Assembly (NCBI RefSeq): GCF_049686335.1
Contig: NZ_JBAVHX010000008.1
Location: 62,001 to 126,000, forward strand
Length of the DNA stretch: 64,000 nucleotides
Direction of reading: 5' to 3'
Source of the DNA: Buttiauxella sp049686335
GTDB taxonomy: Bacteria; Pseudomonadota; Gammaproteobacteria; Enterobacterales; Enterobacteriaceae
Made by a program: the position numbers and the translations under genes. The notes under the pieces are model-generated. The model worked only from the letters and a program-made list of their open reading frames with translations. It had not been told where the DNA came from and did no database searches. Shown here in pieces: positions 35,171-43,212 of this stretch (within the stretch, counting starts at the first letter, position 1; every line of letters starts with the position of its first letter).

Positions 35171-36067
35171 ATGGAACAAGATCAGGCCCGAATCGAACAA
35201 TTTCTTGATGCGCTGTGGCTTGAGCGGAATCTGGCACAGAACACGTTAGACTCCTATCGCCGGGACCTTAAAATGGTCGCGGAGTGGCTGGAACGCCATG
35301 ACCTGAACTTGCTGAATGTGCAAACCAGCGATTTGCAGTCGCTGTTTGCTGAACGTCTTGAAGGCGGCTATAAAGCAACAAGTTCGGCACGTATGCTGAG
35401 CGCGATCCGTCGATTATTTCAGTATCTCTACCGCGAAAAACTGCGTGATGACGATCCAAGCGTGATGCTTTCATCGCCAAAATTGCCGCAACGTTTGCCA
35501 AAAGATCTCAGTGAAGCGCAGGTCGATCGTTTGTTAAAAGCGCCTTGTATCGACCAACCCATCGAGTTGCGTGACAAAGCGATGCTCGAATTATTGTATG
35601 CTACTGGTCTGCGCGTATCGGAGTTAGTAGGGCTGACCATGAGTGATGTCAGTTTGCGTCAGGGGGTGGTGCGCGTCATCGGTAAAGGCAATAAAGAACG
35701 CCTGGTGCCGATGGGTGAAGAAGCCGTTTATTGGGTGGAAAACTATCTCGAACATGGGCGGCCCTGGTTACTTAATGGCGTGTCGATTGATGTGGTCTTC
35801 CCCAGCAATCGCGCCCAACAGATGACGCGTCAGACATTCTGGCACCGCATCAAGCATTACGCCGTGCAGGCAGGTATCGACAGCGAAAAGCTGTCGCCGC
35901 ACGTTCTTAGGCACGCTTTTGCCACGCATTTACTGAACCATGGCGCGGATTTGCGAGTCGTACAAATGTTGCTTGGACACAGTGATTTGTCCACAACCCA
36001 AATTTATACGCATGTAGCGACCGAACGTTTACGTCAGCTGCATCAACAACACCACCCGCGGGCGTGA
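35171..36067 (+). CDS. xerD: Site-specific tyrosine recombinase XerD
   Basis: A 298-residue recombinase, the same length as in E. coli. All six catalytic residues are in place: Arg148 (ATGLRVSEL), Lys172 (IGKGNKER), His244 and Arg247 (SPHVLRHAFA), His270 (LLGHSDL) and Tyr279 (TQIYTHV). With XerC it resolves chromosome dimers at dif under FtsK control. It is followed by dsbC after 24 bases and recJ after that, an operon shared with E. coli. Confidence 0.97.
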   Translation: MEQDQARIEQFLDALWLERNLAQNTLDSYRRDLKMVAEWLERHDLNLLNVQTSDLQSLFAERLEGGYKATSSARMLSAIRRLFQYLYREKLRDDDPSVMLSSPKLPQRLPKDLSEAQVDRLLKAPCIDQPIELRDKAMLELLYATGLRVSELVGLTMSDVSLRQGVVRVIGKGNKERLVPMGEEAVYWVENYLEHGRPWLLNGVSIDVVFPSNRAQQMTRQTFWHRIKHYAVQAGIDSEKLSPHVLRHAFATHLLNHGADLRVVQMLLGHSDLSTTQIYTHVATERLRQLHQQHHPRA

Positions 36068-36091
36068 GTGGTAAAAGATAAAGGAATCATC

Positions 36092-36808
36092 ATGAAAAAG
36101 CGTTTCTGGCTGCTCCCATTATTAGCGGCCTCTTTGTCCGGTTTTGTTCATGCAGATGACGCAGCAATCAAGCAGTCTCTGACTAAGTTAGGGGTGCAAA
36201 ATGCTGATATTCAGTCTGCACCTGTGGCGGGCATGAAAACGGTATTAACTGATAGTGGTGTTTTGTACGTCACTGAAGATGGGAAACACGTCATTCAGGG
36301 GCCACTGTACGATGTCAGTGGTGCGCAACCGGTTAACGTCACCAACAAATTGCTGGTGGGTAAACTGAATGCGCTCGAAAAAGAGATGATTGTCTATAAA
36401 GCTCCGCAAGAGAAACATGTGATCACGGTGTTTACCGACATCACCTGCGGTTATTGCCACAAGCTGCATGAAGAGATGAAAGACTACAACGCACTGGGGA
36501 TCACCGTGCGTTACCTGGCCTTCCCACGCCAGGGTCTGAAAAGCCAGACTGAAAACGATATGAAAGCCATCTGGTGTGCGAAAGACCGCAACAAAGCCTT
36601 CGATACCGCCATGAAAGGCGAGGCCGTCGCGGCTGCAACGTGCGATACCAATATCGCTAACCATTACAATCTCGGCGTGCAGTTCGGCATCCAGGGAACT
36701 CCTGCGATCGTCCTGAGCAACGGCACGGTGATTCCTGGTTATCAGGGGCCGAAAGAGATGAAACAAATGTTGGATGCGCATCAACAACTCACCAACGTTG
36801 GCGGGTAG
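36092..36808 (+). CDS. dsbC: Thiol:disulfide isomerase DsbC
   Basis: A 238-residue periplasmic protein with a signal peptide (MKKRFWLLPLLAASLSGFVHA) and mature start at DDAAIKQ. The thioredoxin-fold active site is CGYC at residues 119-122, and a second conserved cysteine pair follows (WCAKD, ATCDT). It isomerises wrong disulfides and is kept reduced by DsbD. An N-terminal dimerisation domain precedes the catalytic domain. The start is the ATG at 36092; a GTG eight codons upstream abuts xerD. recJ starts seven bases after the stop. Confidence 0.95.
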   Translation: MKKRFWLLPLLAASLSGFVHADDAAIKQSLTKLGVQNADIQSAPVAGMKTVLTDSGVLYVTEDGKHVIQGPLYDVSGAQPVNVTNKLLVGKLNALEKEMIVYKAPQEKHVITVFTDITCGYCHKLHEEMKDYNALGITVRYLAFPRQGLKSQTENDMKAIWCAKDRNKAFDTAMKGEAVAAATCDTNIANHYNLGVQFGIQGTPAIVLSNGTVIPGYQGPKEMKQMLDAHQQLTNVGG

Positions 36809-36815
36809 TTAACGG

Positions 36816-38549
36816 GTGAAACAGCAAACACAACTTCGCCGTCGTACGGTCGATGAATCCGTGGTGTTACCCCAGCAACTGCATCCACTTATAAAGCGCC
36901 TTTATGCCAGTAGAGGCGTGCGTGGCGAACAAGACATTGAACGTGGCGTAAAAGGGATGCTGCCGTGGCAGCAACTCAATGGCATGGATAAAGCGGTCGA
37001 GATACTGCACAACGCTTTCCGGGAAGGTTTGCGCATTATTGTGGTGGGTGATTTTGATGCCGACGGCGCAACCAGTACCGCTTTAAGCGTGCTGGGGCTG
37101 CGCAGCCTGGGCTGTCAAAACATCAGTTATCTCGTTCCCAACCGTTTTGAAGATGGTTACGGTTTGAGTCCGGAAGTCGTGGATCAGGCTCATGCGCGCG
37201 GCGCGCAATTGATTCTGACCGTCGATAATGGCATCTCTTCTCATAGTGGTGTCGAGCGCGCTCATGCGCTGGGCATTCCAGTGGTGGTGACTGACCACCA
37301 CTTACCTGGGCCGGAACTGCCTGCGGCAGAAGCCATCATCAACCCGAATCTGGTCGATTGTGAGTTTCCGTCTAAATCCCTCGCGGGTGTTGGGGTGGCT
37401 TTTTATCTGATGCTGGCGATGCGCACGCATTTACGCGATTGCGGCTGGTTCGAACAACAAGGGCTGGCGATCCCAAATCTTGCAGAACTGCTGGATCTGG
37501 TTGCGTTGGGCACCGTGGCGGATGTTGTTCCCCTCGACACCAATAACCGTATTCTGACCTGGCAGGGTTTGAGTCGTATCCGTGCAGGAAAATGCCGTCC
37601 TGGGATTAAAGCCTTACTGGAAGTCGCCAACCGCGAGCCACAAAAACTGGCGGCAAGCGATCTGGGCTTTGCGCTGGGTCCCCGTCTGAATGCCGCTGGC
37701 CGCCTGGACGATATGTCCGTAGGGGTGGCGTTATTGCTCAGCGAGAACATTGGCGAAGCTCGCATGCTGGCCAACGAACTGGATGCACTAAACCAGACGC
37801 GTAAAGAGATTGAGCAGGGCATGCAGGTTGAAGCTCTGGCGCTGTGCCAGAAGCTTGAGCATAGCCATGATGAGCTGCCGTATGGCCTGGCGATGTACCA
37901 TCCAGAATGGCATCAGGGCGTGGTCGGAATTCTCGCATCGCGTATTAAAGAACGCTTTAACCGCCCGGTTATTGCCTTTGCACCCGCAGGCGACGGTACC
38001 CTGAAAGGCTCGGGTCGTTCGGTGCAAGGCTTGCATATGCGTGATGCCCTCGAGCGGCTTGATACGTTATATCCTGGCTTGATGCTGAAGTTTGGTGGCC
38101 ATGCGATGGCCGCAGGGTTGTCGCTGGAAGAAGCGAAGTTCGAAGAGTTCCGTCAGCGCTTTGGCGATCTGGTCGGCGAATGGCTTGATCCGGCGCTGCT
38201 ACAAGGCGTGATTTGGTCGGACGGGCCTATTAGCGCGCAAGAAATGACGCTGGAAACCGCTGAGATTTTGCGTGATGCCGGGCCGTGGGGCCAGATGTTC
38301 CCGGAACCGCTGTTCGACGGTAAATTCCGATTATTGCAGCAACGGTTGGTGGGCGAGCGTCATCTAAAAGTGATGGTTGAACCTGTCGGCGGTGGGCCAT
38401 TGATTGACGGCATCGCATTTAATGTTGATACCGCTTGCTGGCCGGACAATGGCGTACGCGAGGTTGAACTGGCCTTTAAGCTCGATGTGAACGAGTTCCG
38501 TGGTAATCGAACGGTGCAGCTTTTAATCGACCATATCTGGCCGATATAG
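36816..38549 (+). CDS. recJ: Single-stranded-DNA-specific 5'-3' exonuclease RecJ
   Basis: A 577-residue nuclease of the DHH family, the same length as in E. coli. The metal-binding motifs DFDADGATSTA, VDNGISSH and VTDHHLPG are intact, and the DHHA1 part carries the GSGRS motif. It degrades 5' single-stranded ends in recombination and mismatch repair. The start codon is a GTG at 36816, seven bases after dsbC, which points to coupled translation. An ERIC follows. Confidence 0.96.
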   Translation: MKQQTQLRRRTVDESVVLPQQLHPLIKRLYASRGVRGEQDIERGVKGMLPWQQLNGMDKAVEILHNAFREGLRIIVVGDFDADGATSTALSVLGLRSLGCQNISYLVPNRFEDGYGLSPEVVDQAHARGAQLILTVDNGISSHSGVERAHALGIPVVVTDHHLPGPELPAAEAIINPNLVDCEFPSKSLAGVGVAFYLMLAMRTHLRDCGWFEQQGLAIPNLAELLDLVALGTVADVVPLDTNNRILTWQGLSRIRAGKCRPGIKALLEVANREPQKLAASDLGFALGPRLNAAGRLDDMSVGVALLLSENIGEARMLANELDALNQTRKEIEQGMQVEALALCQKLEHSHDELPYGLAMYHPEWHQGVVGILASRIKERFNRPVIAFAPAGDGTLKGSGRSVQGLHMRDALERLDTLYPGLMLKFGGHAMAAGLSLEEAKFEEFRQRFGDLVGEWLDPALLQGVIWSDGPISAQEMTLETAEILRDAGPWGQMFPEPLFDGKFRLLQQRLVGERHLKVMVEPVGGGPLIDGIAFNVDTACWPDNGVREVELAFKLDVNEFRGNRTVQLLIDHIWPI

Positions 38550-38551
38550 CC

Positions 38552-38670
38552 TGCGTACTTAAAGCCGCAACTGCGTTAACTGCGCTCGCCCACCCGAATC
38601 ACTTACTTATGTAAGCTCATCGGGATGGGCTCTCTTGTCGCCTTGTTACAGCTTCAATTACTTGGCTATA
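38552..38670. repeat. ERIC element between recJ and prfB
   Basis: A palindrome of about 119 bases with the best match in the window to the ERIC core (CACTTACTTATGTAAGCTCAT, with flanks GCGCTCGCCCACCCG and CGGGATGGGC). It starts three bases after the recJ stop. Confidence 0.9.
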
Positions 38671-38767
38671 AGTGGATCAAAACTATAAAAAGAGGCGTAA
38701 TTCCGGTAAACTTTCCGGTCTACGACCGCATTTCGTCTTCTGTCATCAACATAAGATAATACAGACC

Positions 38768-39866
38768 ATGTTTGAAATTAATCCGGTAAAAAACCGCATC
38801 CAGGACCTCACAGAGCGCAGCGACGTTCTTAGGGGGTATCTTTGACTACGATGCCAAGAAAGAGCGCCTGGAAGAAGTAAACGCAGAGCTGGAACAGCCT
38901 GATGTGTGGAACGAACCTGAACGCGCGCAAGCGTTGGGTAAAGAGCGTTCTGCACTGGAAGCCATTGTCGAAACCCTCGATCAAATGACCCAGGGCCTGG
39001 AAGATGTTTCCGGTCTGCTGGAATTAGCTATCGAAGCCGACGACGAAGAAACCTTCAACGAAGCCGTTGTTGAGTTAGATCAGCTGGAAGCCAAACTGGC
39101 GCAGCTCGAATTCCGTCGTATGTTCTCCGGCGAGTACGATAGCGCGGATTGCTACATCGACATTCAGGCAGGTTCTGGCGGCACCGAAGCGCAGGACTGG
39201 GCCAGCATGCTGATGCGTATGTATCTGCGTTGGGCTGAAGCGCGTGGCTTCAAAACTGAAATCATTGAAGAGTCCGAAGGTGAAGTTGCGGGTATTAAAT
39301 CCGTGACTATTCGTATTCAAGGTGAATATGCCTTTGGCTGGTTGCGTACCGAAACTGGCGTGCATCGCCTGGTACGTAAGAGCCCGTTCGATTCCGGTGG
39401 CCGTCGCCACACCTCCTTTAGTTCGGCCTTTGTCTACCCAGAAGTGGATGACGATATTGATATCGAAATCAACCCGGCCGATCTGCGTATCGACGTTTAC
39501 CGCGCATCCGGTGCCGGTGGTCAGCACGTTAACCGTACAGAATCTGCGGTACGTATTACCCACCTTCCAACCAACACCGTGACCCAGTGCCAGAACGACC
39601 GTTCGCAGCACAAGAACAAAGATCAGGCGATGAAGCAGATGAAGGCGAAGTTATACGAGCTGGAAATGCAGAAAAAGAATGCTGAGAAGCAGTCGCTGGA
39701 AGACAACAAATCGGATATCGGCTGGGGCAGCCAGATTCGTTCTTACGTACTGGACGACTCCCGTATCAAAGACTTGCGTACTGGTGTAGAAACCCGTAAC
39801 ACGCAAGCGGTACTGGATGGCGATCTGGACAAATTTATCGAAGCAAGTTTGAAAGCAGGGTTATGA
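38768..39866 (+). CDS. prfB: Peptide chain release factor 2, programmed +1 frameshift
   Basis: RF2 of 365 residues made from two frames. The first frame runs from ATG at 38768 to an in-frame TGA at 38843-38845 after 25 codons; ribosomes slip +1 on the preceding CTT and continue from GAC at 38844 to 39866. The stop-codon reading motif SPF is at residues 205-207, and the peptidyl-hydrolysis motif GGQ at 250-252. Residue 246 is Ala (VYRASGAGGQ), the common form, rather than the Thr of E. coli K-12. The frameshift autoregulates RF2, since its own UGA is read by RF2. lysS follows nine bases later, as in E. coli. Confidence 0.97.
38830..38846 (+). promoter_or_regulatory. prfB +1 frameshift signal
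   Basis: The elements are an internal Shine-Dalgarno-like AGGGGG, then TAT, the slippery CTT and the TGA stop followed by C. Both the spacing and the sequence are the classical RF2 autoregulatory signal. Confidence 0.97.
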
Positions 39867-39875
39867 GGAACCAAC

Positions 39876-41390
39876 ATGTCTGAAGAACAAGTACAGGGTA
39901 CCGAAGCGGTCGATCTTAATAATGAACTGAAAGCCCGTCGCGAGAAGCTGGCTGGCCTGCGTGAGCAGGGTATTGCTTTCCCAAATGATTTCCGTCGCGA
40001 TCATACCTCTGACCAATTACATGCAGACTTCGACGCTAAAGAGAACGAAGAGCTGGAAGAGTTGGGCATCGAAGTTGCCGTAGCTGGCCGTATGATGACT
40101 CGCCGTATCATGGGTAAAGCGTCTTTCGTGACCTTGCAAGACGTGGGTGGCCGTATCCAGCTTTACGTTGCGCGTGATGATCTGCCAGAAGGCGTCTACA
40201 ACGAGCAATTCAAAAAATGGGACCTCGGTGACATCCTCGGTGCACGTGGCAAGCTGTTCAAAACTAAAACCGGTGAGCTTTCGATTCACTGTACTGAACT
40301 GCGTCTGCTGACTAAAGCTCTGCGCCCACTGCCGGACAAATTCCACGGTCTGCAGGATCAGGAAGCGCGCTACCGTCAACGTTATCTGGATCTGATCTCC
40401 AACGACGAATCTCGTAACACCTTTAAAATTCGTTCGCAGATCATGGCTGGCGTACGTAACTTCATGGTTAACCGTGGATTTATGGAAGTTGAAACGCCAA
40501 TGATGCAGGTTATCCCTGGCGGTGCATCGGCTCGTCCGTTCATCACTCACCACAACGCGCTGGACATCGATATGTACCTGCGTATTGCGCCGGAACTGTA
40601 TCTGAAACGTCTGGTTGTGGGTGGCTTCGATCGCGTCTTCGAAATCAACCGTAACTTCCGTAACGAAGGCATTTCCCCGCGTCATAACCCAGAGTTCACC
40701 ATGATGGAACTCTATATGGCGTATGCGGATTACAAAGATCTGATCGAGCTGACCGAATCGCTGTTCCGTACTCTGGCGCATGACGTGCTGGGTACTGCGC
40801 AGGTTCAGTATGGCGAAGAGATCTTTGACTTCGACCAGCCGTTCGCAAAACTGACTATGCGCGAAGCCATCAAAAAATACCGTCCGGAAACCGATATTGC
40901 GGATCTGGACGATATGGCTAAAGCACTGGAAATCGCAGCGTCTATCGGCATCAAAGTTGAGAAGAGCTGGGGTCTGGGCCGCGTAGTCACTGAGATCTTC
41001 GAAGAAGTGGCAGAAAGCCATCTGATTCAGCCGACCTTCATCACTGAATACCCGGCAGAAGTTTCTCCACTGGCGCGTCGTAACGACGAGAACCCAGAAA
41101 TCACTGACCGCTTCGAGTTCTTCATCGGTGGCCGTGAAATCGGTAACGGCTTCTCTGAGCTGAATGATGCAGAAGACCAGGCTCAGCGCTTTGCTGATCA
41201 GGTTTCTGCGAAAGATGCGGGCGACGACGAAGCGATGTTCTTCGATGAAGACTACGTGACTGCGCTGGAGCACGGCTTGCCGCCAACAGCAGGTCTGGGC
41301 ATTGGTATCGACCGTATGGTTATGCTGTTCACCAACAGCCACACCATCCGCGACGTTATCCTGTTCCCAGCATTGCGCCCGGTTAAGTAA
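39876..41390 (+). CDS. lysS: Lysyl-tRNA synthetase, constitutive form
   Basis: A 504-residue class II synthetase (505 in E. coli). An N-terminal OB-fold anticodon-binding domain (about residues 65-150) is followed by the catalytic domain. Motif 2 lies around FEINRNFRNEGISPRHNPEFTMMELY; motif 3 is GLGIGIDRMVML. It loads lysine onto tRNA-Lys. It lies nine bases after prfB, in the same operon order as E. coli. A GC hairpin with a weak T tail follows. Confidence 0.96.
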   Translation: MSEEQVQGTEAVDLNNELKARREKLAGLREQGIAFPNDFRRDHTSDQLHADFDAKENEELEELGIEVAVAGRMMTRRIMGKASFVTLQDVGGRIQLYVARDDLPEGVYNEQFKKWDLGDILGARGKLFKTKTGELSIHCTELRLLTKALRPLPDKFHGLQDQEARYRQRYLDLISNDESRNTFKIRSQIMAGVRNFMVNRGFMEVETPMMQVIPGGASARPFITHHNALDIDMYLRIAPELYLKRLVVGGFDRVFEINRNFRNEGISPRHNPEFTMMELYMAYADYKDLIELTESLFRTLAHDVLGTAQVQYGEEIFDFDQPFAKLTMREAIKKYRPETDIADLDDMAKALEIAASIGIKVEKSWGLGRVVTEIFEEVAESHLIQPTFITEYPAEVSPLARRNDENPEITDRFEFFIGGREIGNGFSELNDAEDQAQRFADQVSAKDAGDDEAMFFDEDYVTALEHGLPPTAGLGIGIDRMVMLFTNSHTIRDVILFPALRPVK

Positions 41391-41399
41391 GACGTCATT

Positions 41400-41421
41400 G
41401 TTCCTCCCTGCGGGGAGGAAC
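41400..41421 (+). terminator. Hairpin after lysS
   Basis: An eight-base stem (GTTCCTCC / GGAGGAAC) is followed by ATTATTTATT. The T run is broken, so termination may be partial. It lies ten bases after the lysS stop and 36 bases ahead of ygeR. Confidence 0.55.
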
Positions 41422-41456
41422 ATTATTTATTCAGTTAATGACTTCAGAGGAATAGT

Positions 41457-42209
41457 TTGCGCAAGGAAAGCACAGTCAGAAAGTGGGCACCGAATGCCAT
41501 CGTCCTGCTAATCAGCCTGTTTCTCGTCGCTTGCTCATCAAATAAAGCGAGCACCACTCAAGCATCCGCAGGAAGCTACGGCGGTTCTGTTTACACCGTT
41601 AAACGTGGTGACACCCTTTACCGAATCTCGCGTATGACCGGCTCAAGTGTCGGCGAACTGGCGCGCCTCAACGGTATTTCATCCCCTTATACACTGGAAG
41701 TTGGGCAAAAACTTCGGGTTAAAAGTCGCTCCGGCTCATCAAACTCTTCGAAAAAAACCGCCGTTGCGAAAACCTCTAAGCCGCGCTCCACTTCAACCAG
41801 CAGTGTTGCAAAAGCGGCTGCACCTCCAGTCGGCTCAAAATGCTGGCGTTGGCCTACTACAGGCAAAGTCATTGTGCCGTTCTCTAATAGCGATGGTGGC
41901 AACAAAGGCATCGATATTGCCGGTAAACGTGGGCAACCGATTTACGCATCAGGCGCCGGAACCGTGGTTTACGTTGGCAACCAGCTTCGTGGTTACGGCA
42001 ATTTAGTGATGATCAAACATAGCGAAGACTACATCACGGCCTACGCTCACAATGAAACCACGCTGGTCAACACCAGCCAAAAAGTCACCGCCGGGCAGAA
42101 AATTGCCACCATGGGCAGCAGTGGTTCCGACTCGGTGAATCTGCACTTCCAGATTCGTTATCGTGCGACCGCAATTGATCCACAGCGTTATCTCCCACCA
42201 TCCTGTTAA
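41457..42209 (+). CDS. ygeR: LysM/M23-family lipoprotein, amidase activator (YgeR/ActS)
   Basis: A 250-residue outer-membrane lipoprotein of the EnvC/NlpD group. A signal peptide ends in the lipobox LVAC. A LysM domain follows (VYTVKRGDTLYRISRMTGSS...GQKLRV), then a Ser/Lys/Thr-rich linker and a C-terminal LytM (M23) domain. The M23 domain starts GNKGIDIAGKRGQPIYA, where the metal-binding His is missing, so it is a non-enzymatic activator of cell-wall amidases, as known for E. coli ActS. The start is a TTG at 41457 behind AGAGGA. A strong terminator follows. Confidence 0.88.
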   Translation: MRKESTVRKWAPNAIVLLISLFLVACSSNKASTTQASAGSYGGSVYTVKRGDTLYRISRMTGSSVGELARLNGISSPYTLEVGQKLRVKSRSGSSNSSKKTAVAKTSKPRSTSTSSVAKAAAPPVGSKCWRWPTTGKVIVPFSNSDGGNKGIDIAGKRGQPIYASGAGTVVYVGNQLRGYGNLVMIKHSEDYITAYAHNETTLVNTSQKVTAGQKIATMGSSGSDSVNLHFQIRYRATAIDPQRYLPPSC

Positions 42210-42214
42210 TGAAT

Positions 42215-42240
42215 AAAAGCCAGATTGTGTCTGGCTTTTA
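42215..42240 (+). terminator. Intrinsic terminator of ygeR
   Basis: A nine- to ten-base stem (AAAAGCCAGA / TCTGGCTTTT) is followed by TATTC. It begins six bases after the ygeR stop. Confidence 0.85.
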
Positions 42241-42427
42241 TTCAATACAATTCAATAATGACAAATAATCTATTAGAGAAGAATTAATACGATATTTTTC
42301 ATATGTATTAATAACGGCTTGCTTCTTTTGTCAAAATTAAACGAATTAGAGCTATTAATCATATTCAAATCAATTAAAGATTGAGAGGTGGATTTTGTTA
42401 CCTCCCGCCTTTATAGGACTGATTTAT
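42241..42427. other. AT-rich intergenic segment upstream of a small reading frame
   Basis: About 190 bases, very AT-rich in the first 140. The end holds GAGGT and ACCTC separated by ten bases, a small hairpin just upstream of the possible small gene. No other feature is seen. Confidence 0.5.
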
Positions 42428-42526
42428 ATGAAAAACTACTCTTTAATTCTTGGTGTGAGTTCTTGCTTATTTTTCATCATAGTCGTGGCGTTCCTTCTAC
42501 TCAGGATTTCTGCCGTTCCCATATGA
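42428..42526 (+). CDS. Candidate small membrane protein, 32 residues
   Basis: An ATG at 42428 opens a 33-codon frame (MKNYSLILGVSSCLFF... ending RISAVPI) with one hydrophobic segment of about 18 residues. An AGGA lies ten bases upstream. It has the look of the many single-helix small proteins of enterobacteria, but I do not recognise it. It stands alone between ygeR and tRNA-Gly. A chance open frame in AT-rich DNA is possible, though the charged start, continuous helix and positive end argue for a real gene. Confidence 0.4.
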   Translation: MKNYSLILGVSSCLFFIIVVAFLLLRISAVPI

Positions 42527-42681
42527 CTCAGTAAAGAGCATATAGTCACGTATGCGAAGCGAGTGCTAAAAGCGACGGTTACCCTCGTATCAAACGAAAC
42601 AACTGCTTAATAATCCATCACATAAATCAAAATGCGCTTGCCAGTATAAGCTGAACGTCTATAATGCCTACGCACTTCAAA

Positions 42682-42755
42682 GCGGGTGTAGTTCAATGGT
42701 AGAACGGCAGCTTCCCAAGCTGCATACGAGGGTTCGATTCCCTTCACCCGCTCCA
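42682..42755 (+). tRNA. glyU: tRNA-Gly (anticodon CCC)
   Basis: A 74-base tRNA with encoded CCA. The acceptor stem pairs GCGGGTG with CACCCGC, the D arm reads GTTCAATGGTAGAAC, the anticodon stem pairs GCAGC with GCTGC, the loop is TTCCCAA (anticodon CCC at 42714-42716), and the T arm reads GAGGGTTCGATTCCCTT. It corresponds to E. coli glyU, which also lies near ygeR. Genes beyond it are not those of K-12, so the tRNA marks the backbone-accessory border. Confidence 0.97.
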
Positions 42756-42844
42756 GTCTACTGATATATAAATCAAAATCCCCAGTCAGCGACATTATTC
42801 TTAGCCAGGTCGCAGAACAAAATCTGACCGTATGCGATATGCAC

Positions 42845-43210
42845 TTAAACAGCCATGGTCTCATGCAACAGTTTCCACTTTCCGTCAGCAAAGACGACGG
42901 TTGAGTAGCGCAATGTGGCCTCTTGCCCCGGCAGACTTTGCCTTTCGCTGTAACTGACGACCGCACCGGTCAGCCAGTCTTCCACGATCGTAATCTCTTC
43001 GACGACAATTTTAAGCCCAGGCTTTGCCGCTCCTTGCCCGCGGAAAAAGGCACTCAGCATGGCAAAATCCAGCTTTGCACCACCGGTGGTGACCATGGAA
43101 AACGATGGGGCAAAGCGTGCCAGCAGCGCTTCGACGTCGCCTTCACCTTTGCCAAGCCAGTTTTCAATTGCCACGTGGACATCAATTACTTCTCTGATAT
43201 ACGGATTCAT
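42845..43210 (-). CDS. NTF2/SnoaL-like small protein
   Basis: A 121-residue protein with the pattern of the NTF2-like (DUF4440/SnoaL) fold: an N-terminal helix pair (VHVAIENWLGKGEGDVEALLARF) and then a curved sheet ending in DGKWKLLHETMAV. Members bind or convert small molecules, and no catalytic set can be assigned. An AAGGA precedes the ATG at 43210. It starts two bases after the stop of the MFS gene upstream, so the two are co-transcribed and may share a substrate. Confidence 0.75.
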   Translation of the reverse strand: MNPYIREVIDVHVAIENWLGKGEGDVEALLARFAPSFSMVTTGGAKLDFAMLSAFFRGQGAAKPGLKIVVEEITIVEDWLTGAVVSYSERQSLPGQEATLRYSTVVFADGKWKLLHETMAV

Positions 43211-43212
43211 CT

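Noticed and set aside
38768..38845. prfB considered as a frameshifted pseudogene
   Set aside because: The in-frame TGA lies in the exact programmed +1 frameshift context and the rest of RF2 is intact.
40017..41423. 468-codon open frame antisense to lysS
   Set aside because: It lies wholly opposite a conserved synthetase gene, shows no known family, and arises from codon bias.
42682..42845. Phage-type attachment site at the tRNA-Gly 3' end
   Set aside because: No direct repeat of the tRNA 3' end and no integrase gene were seen in the window.
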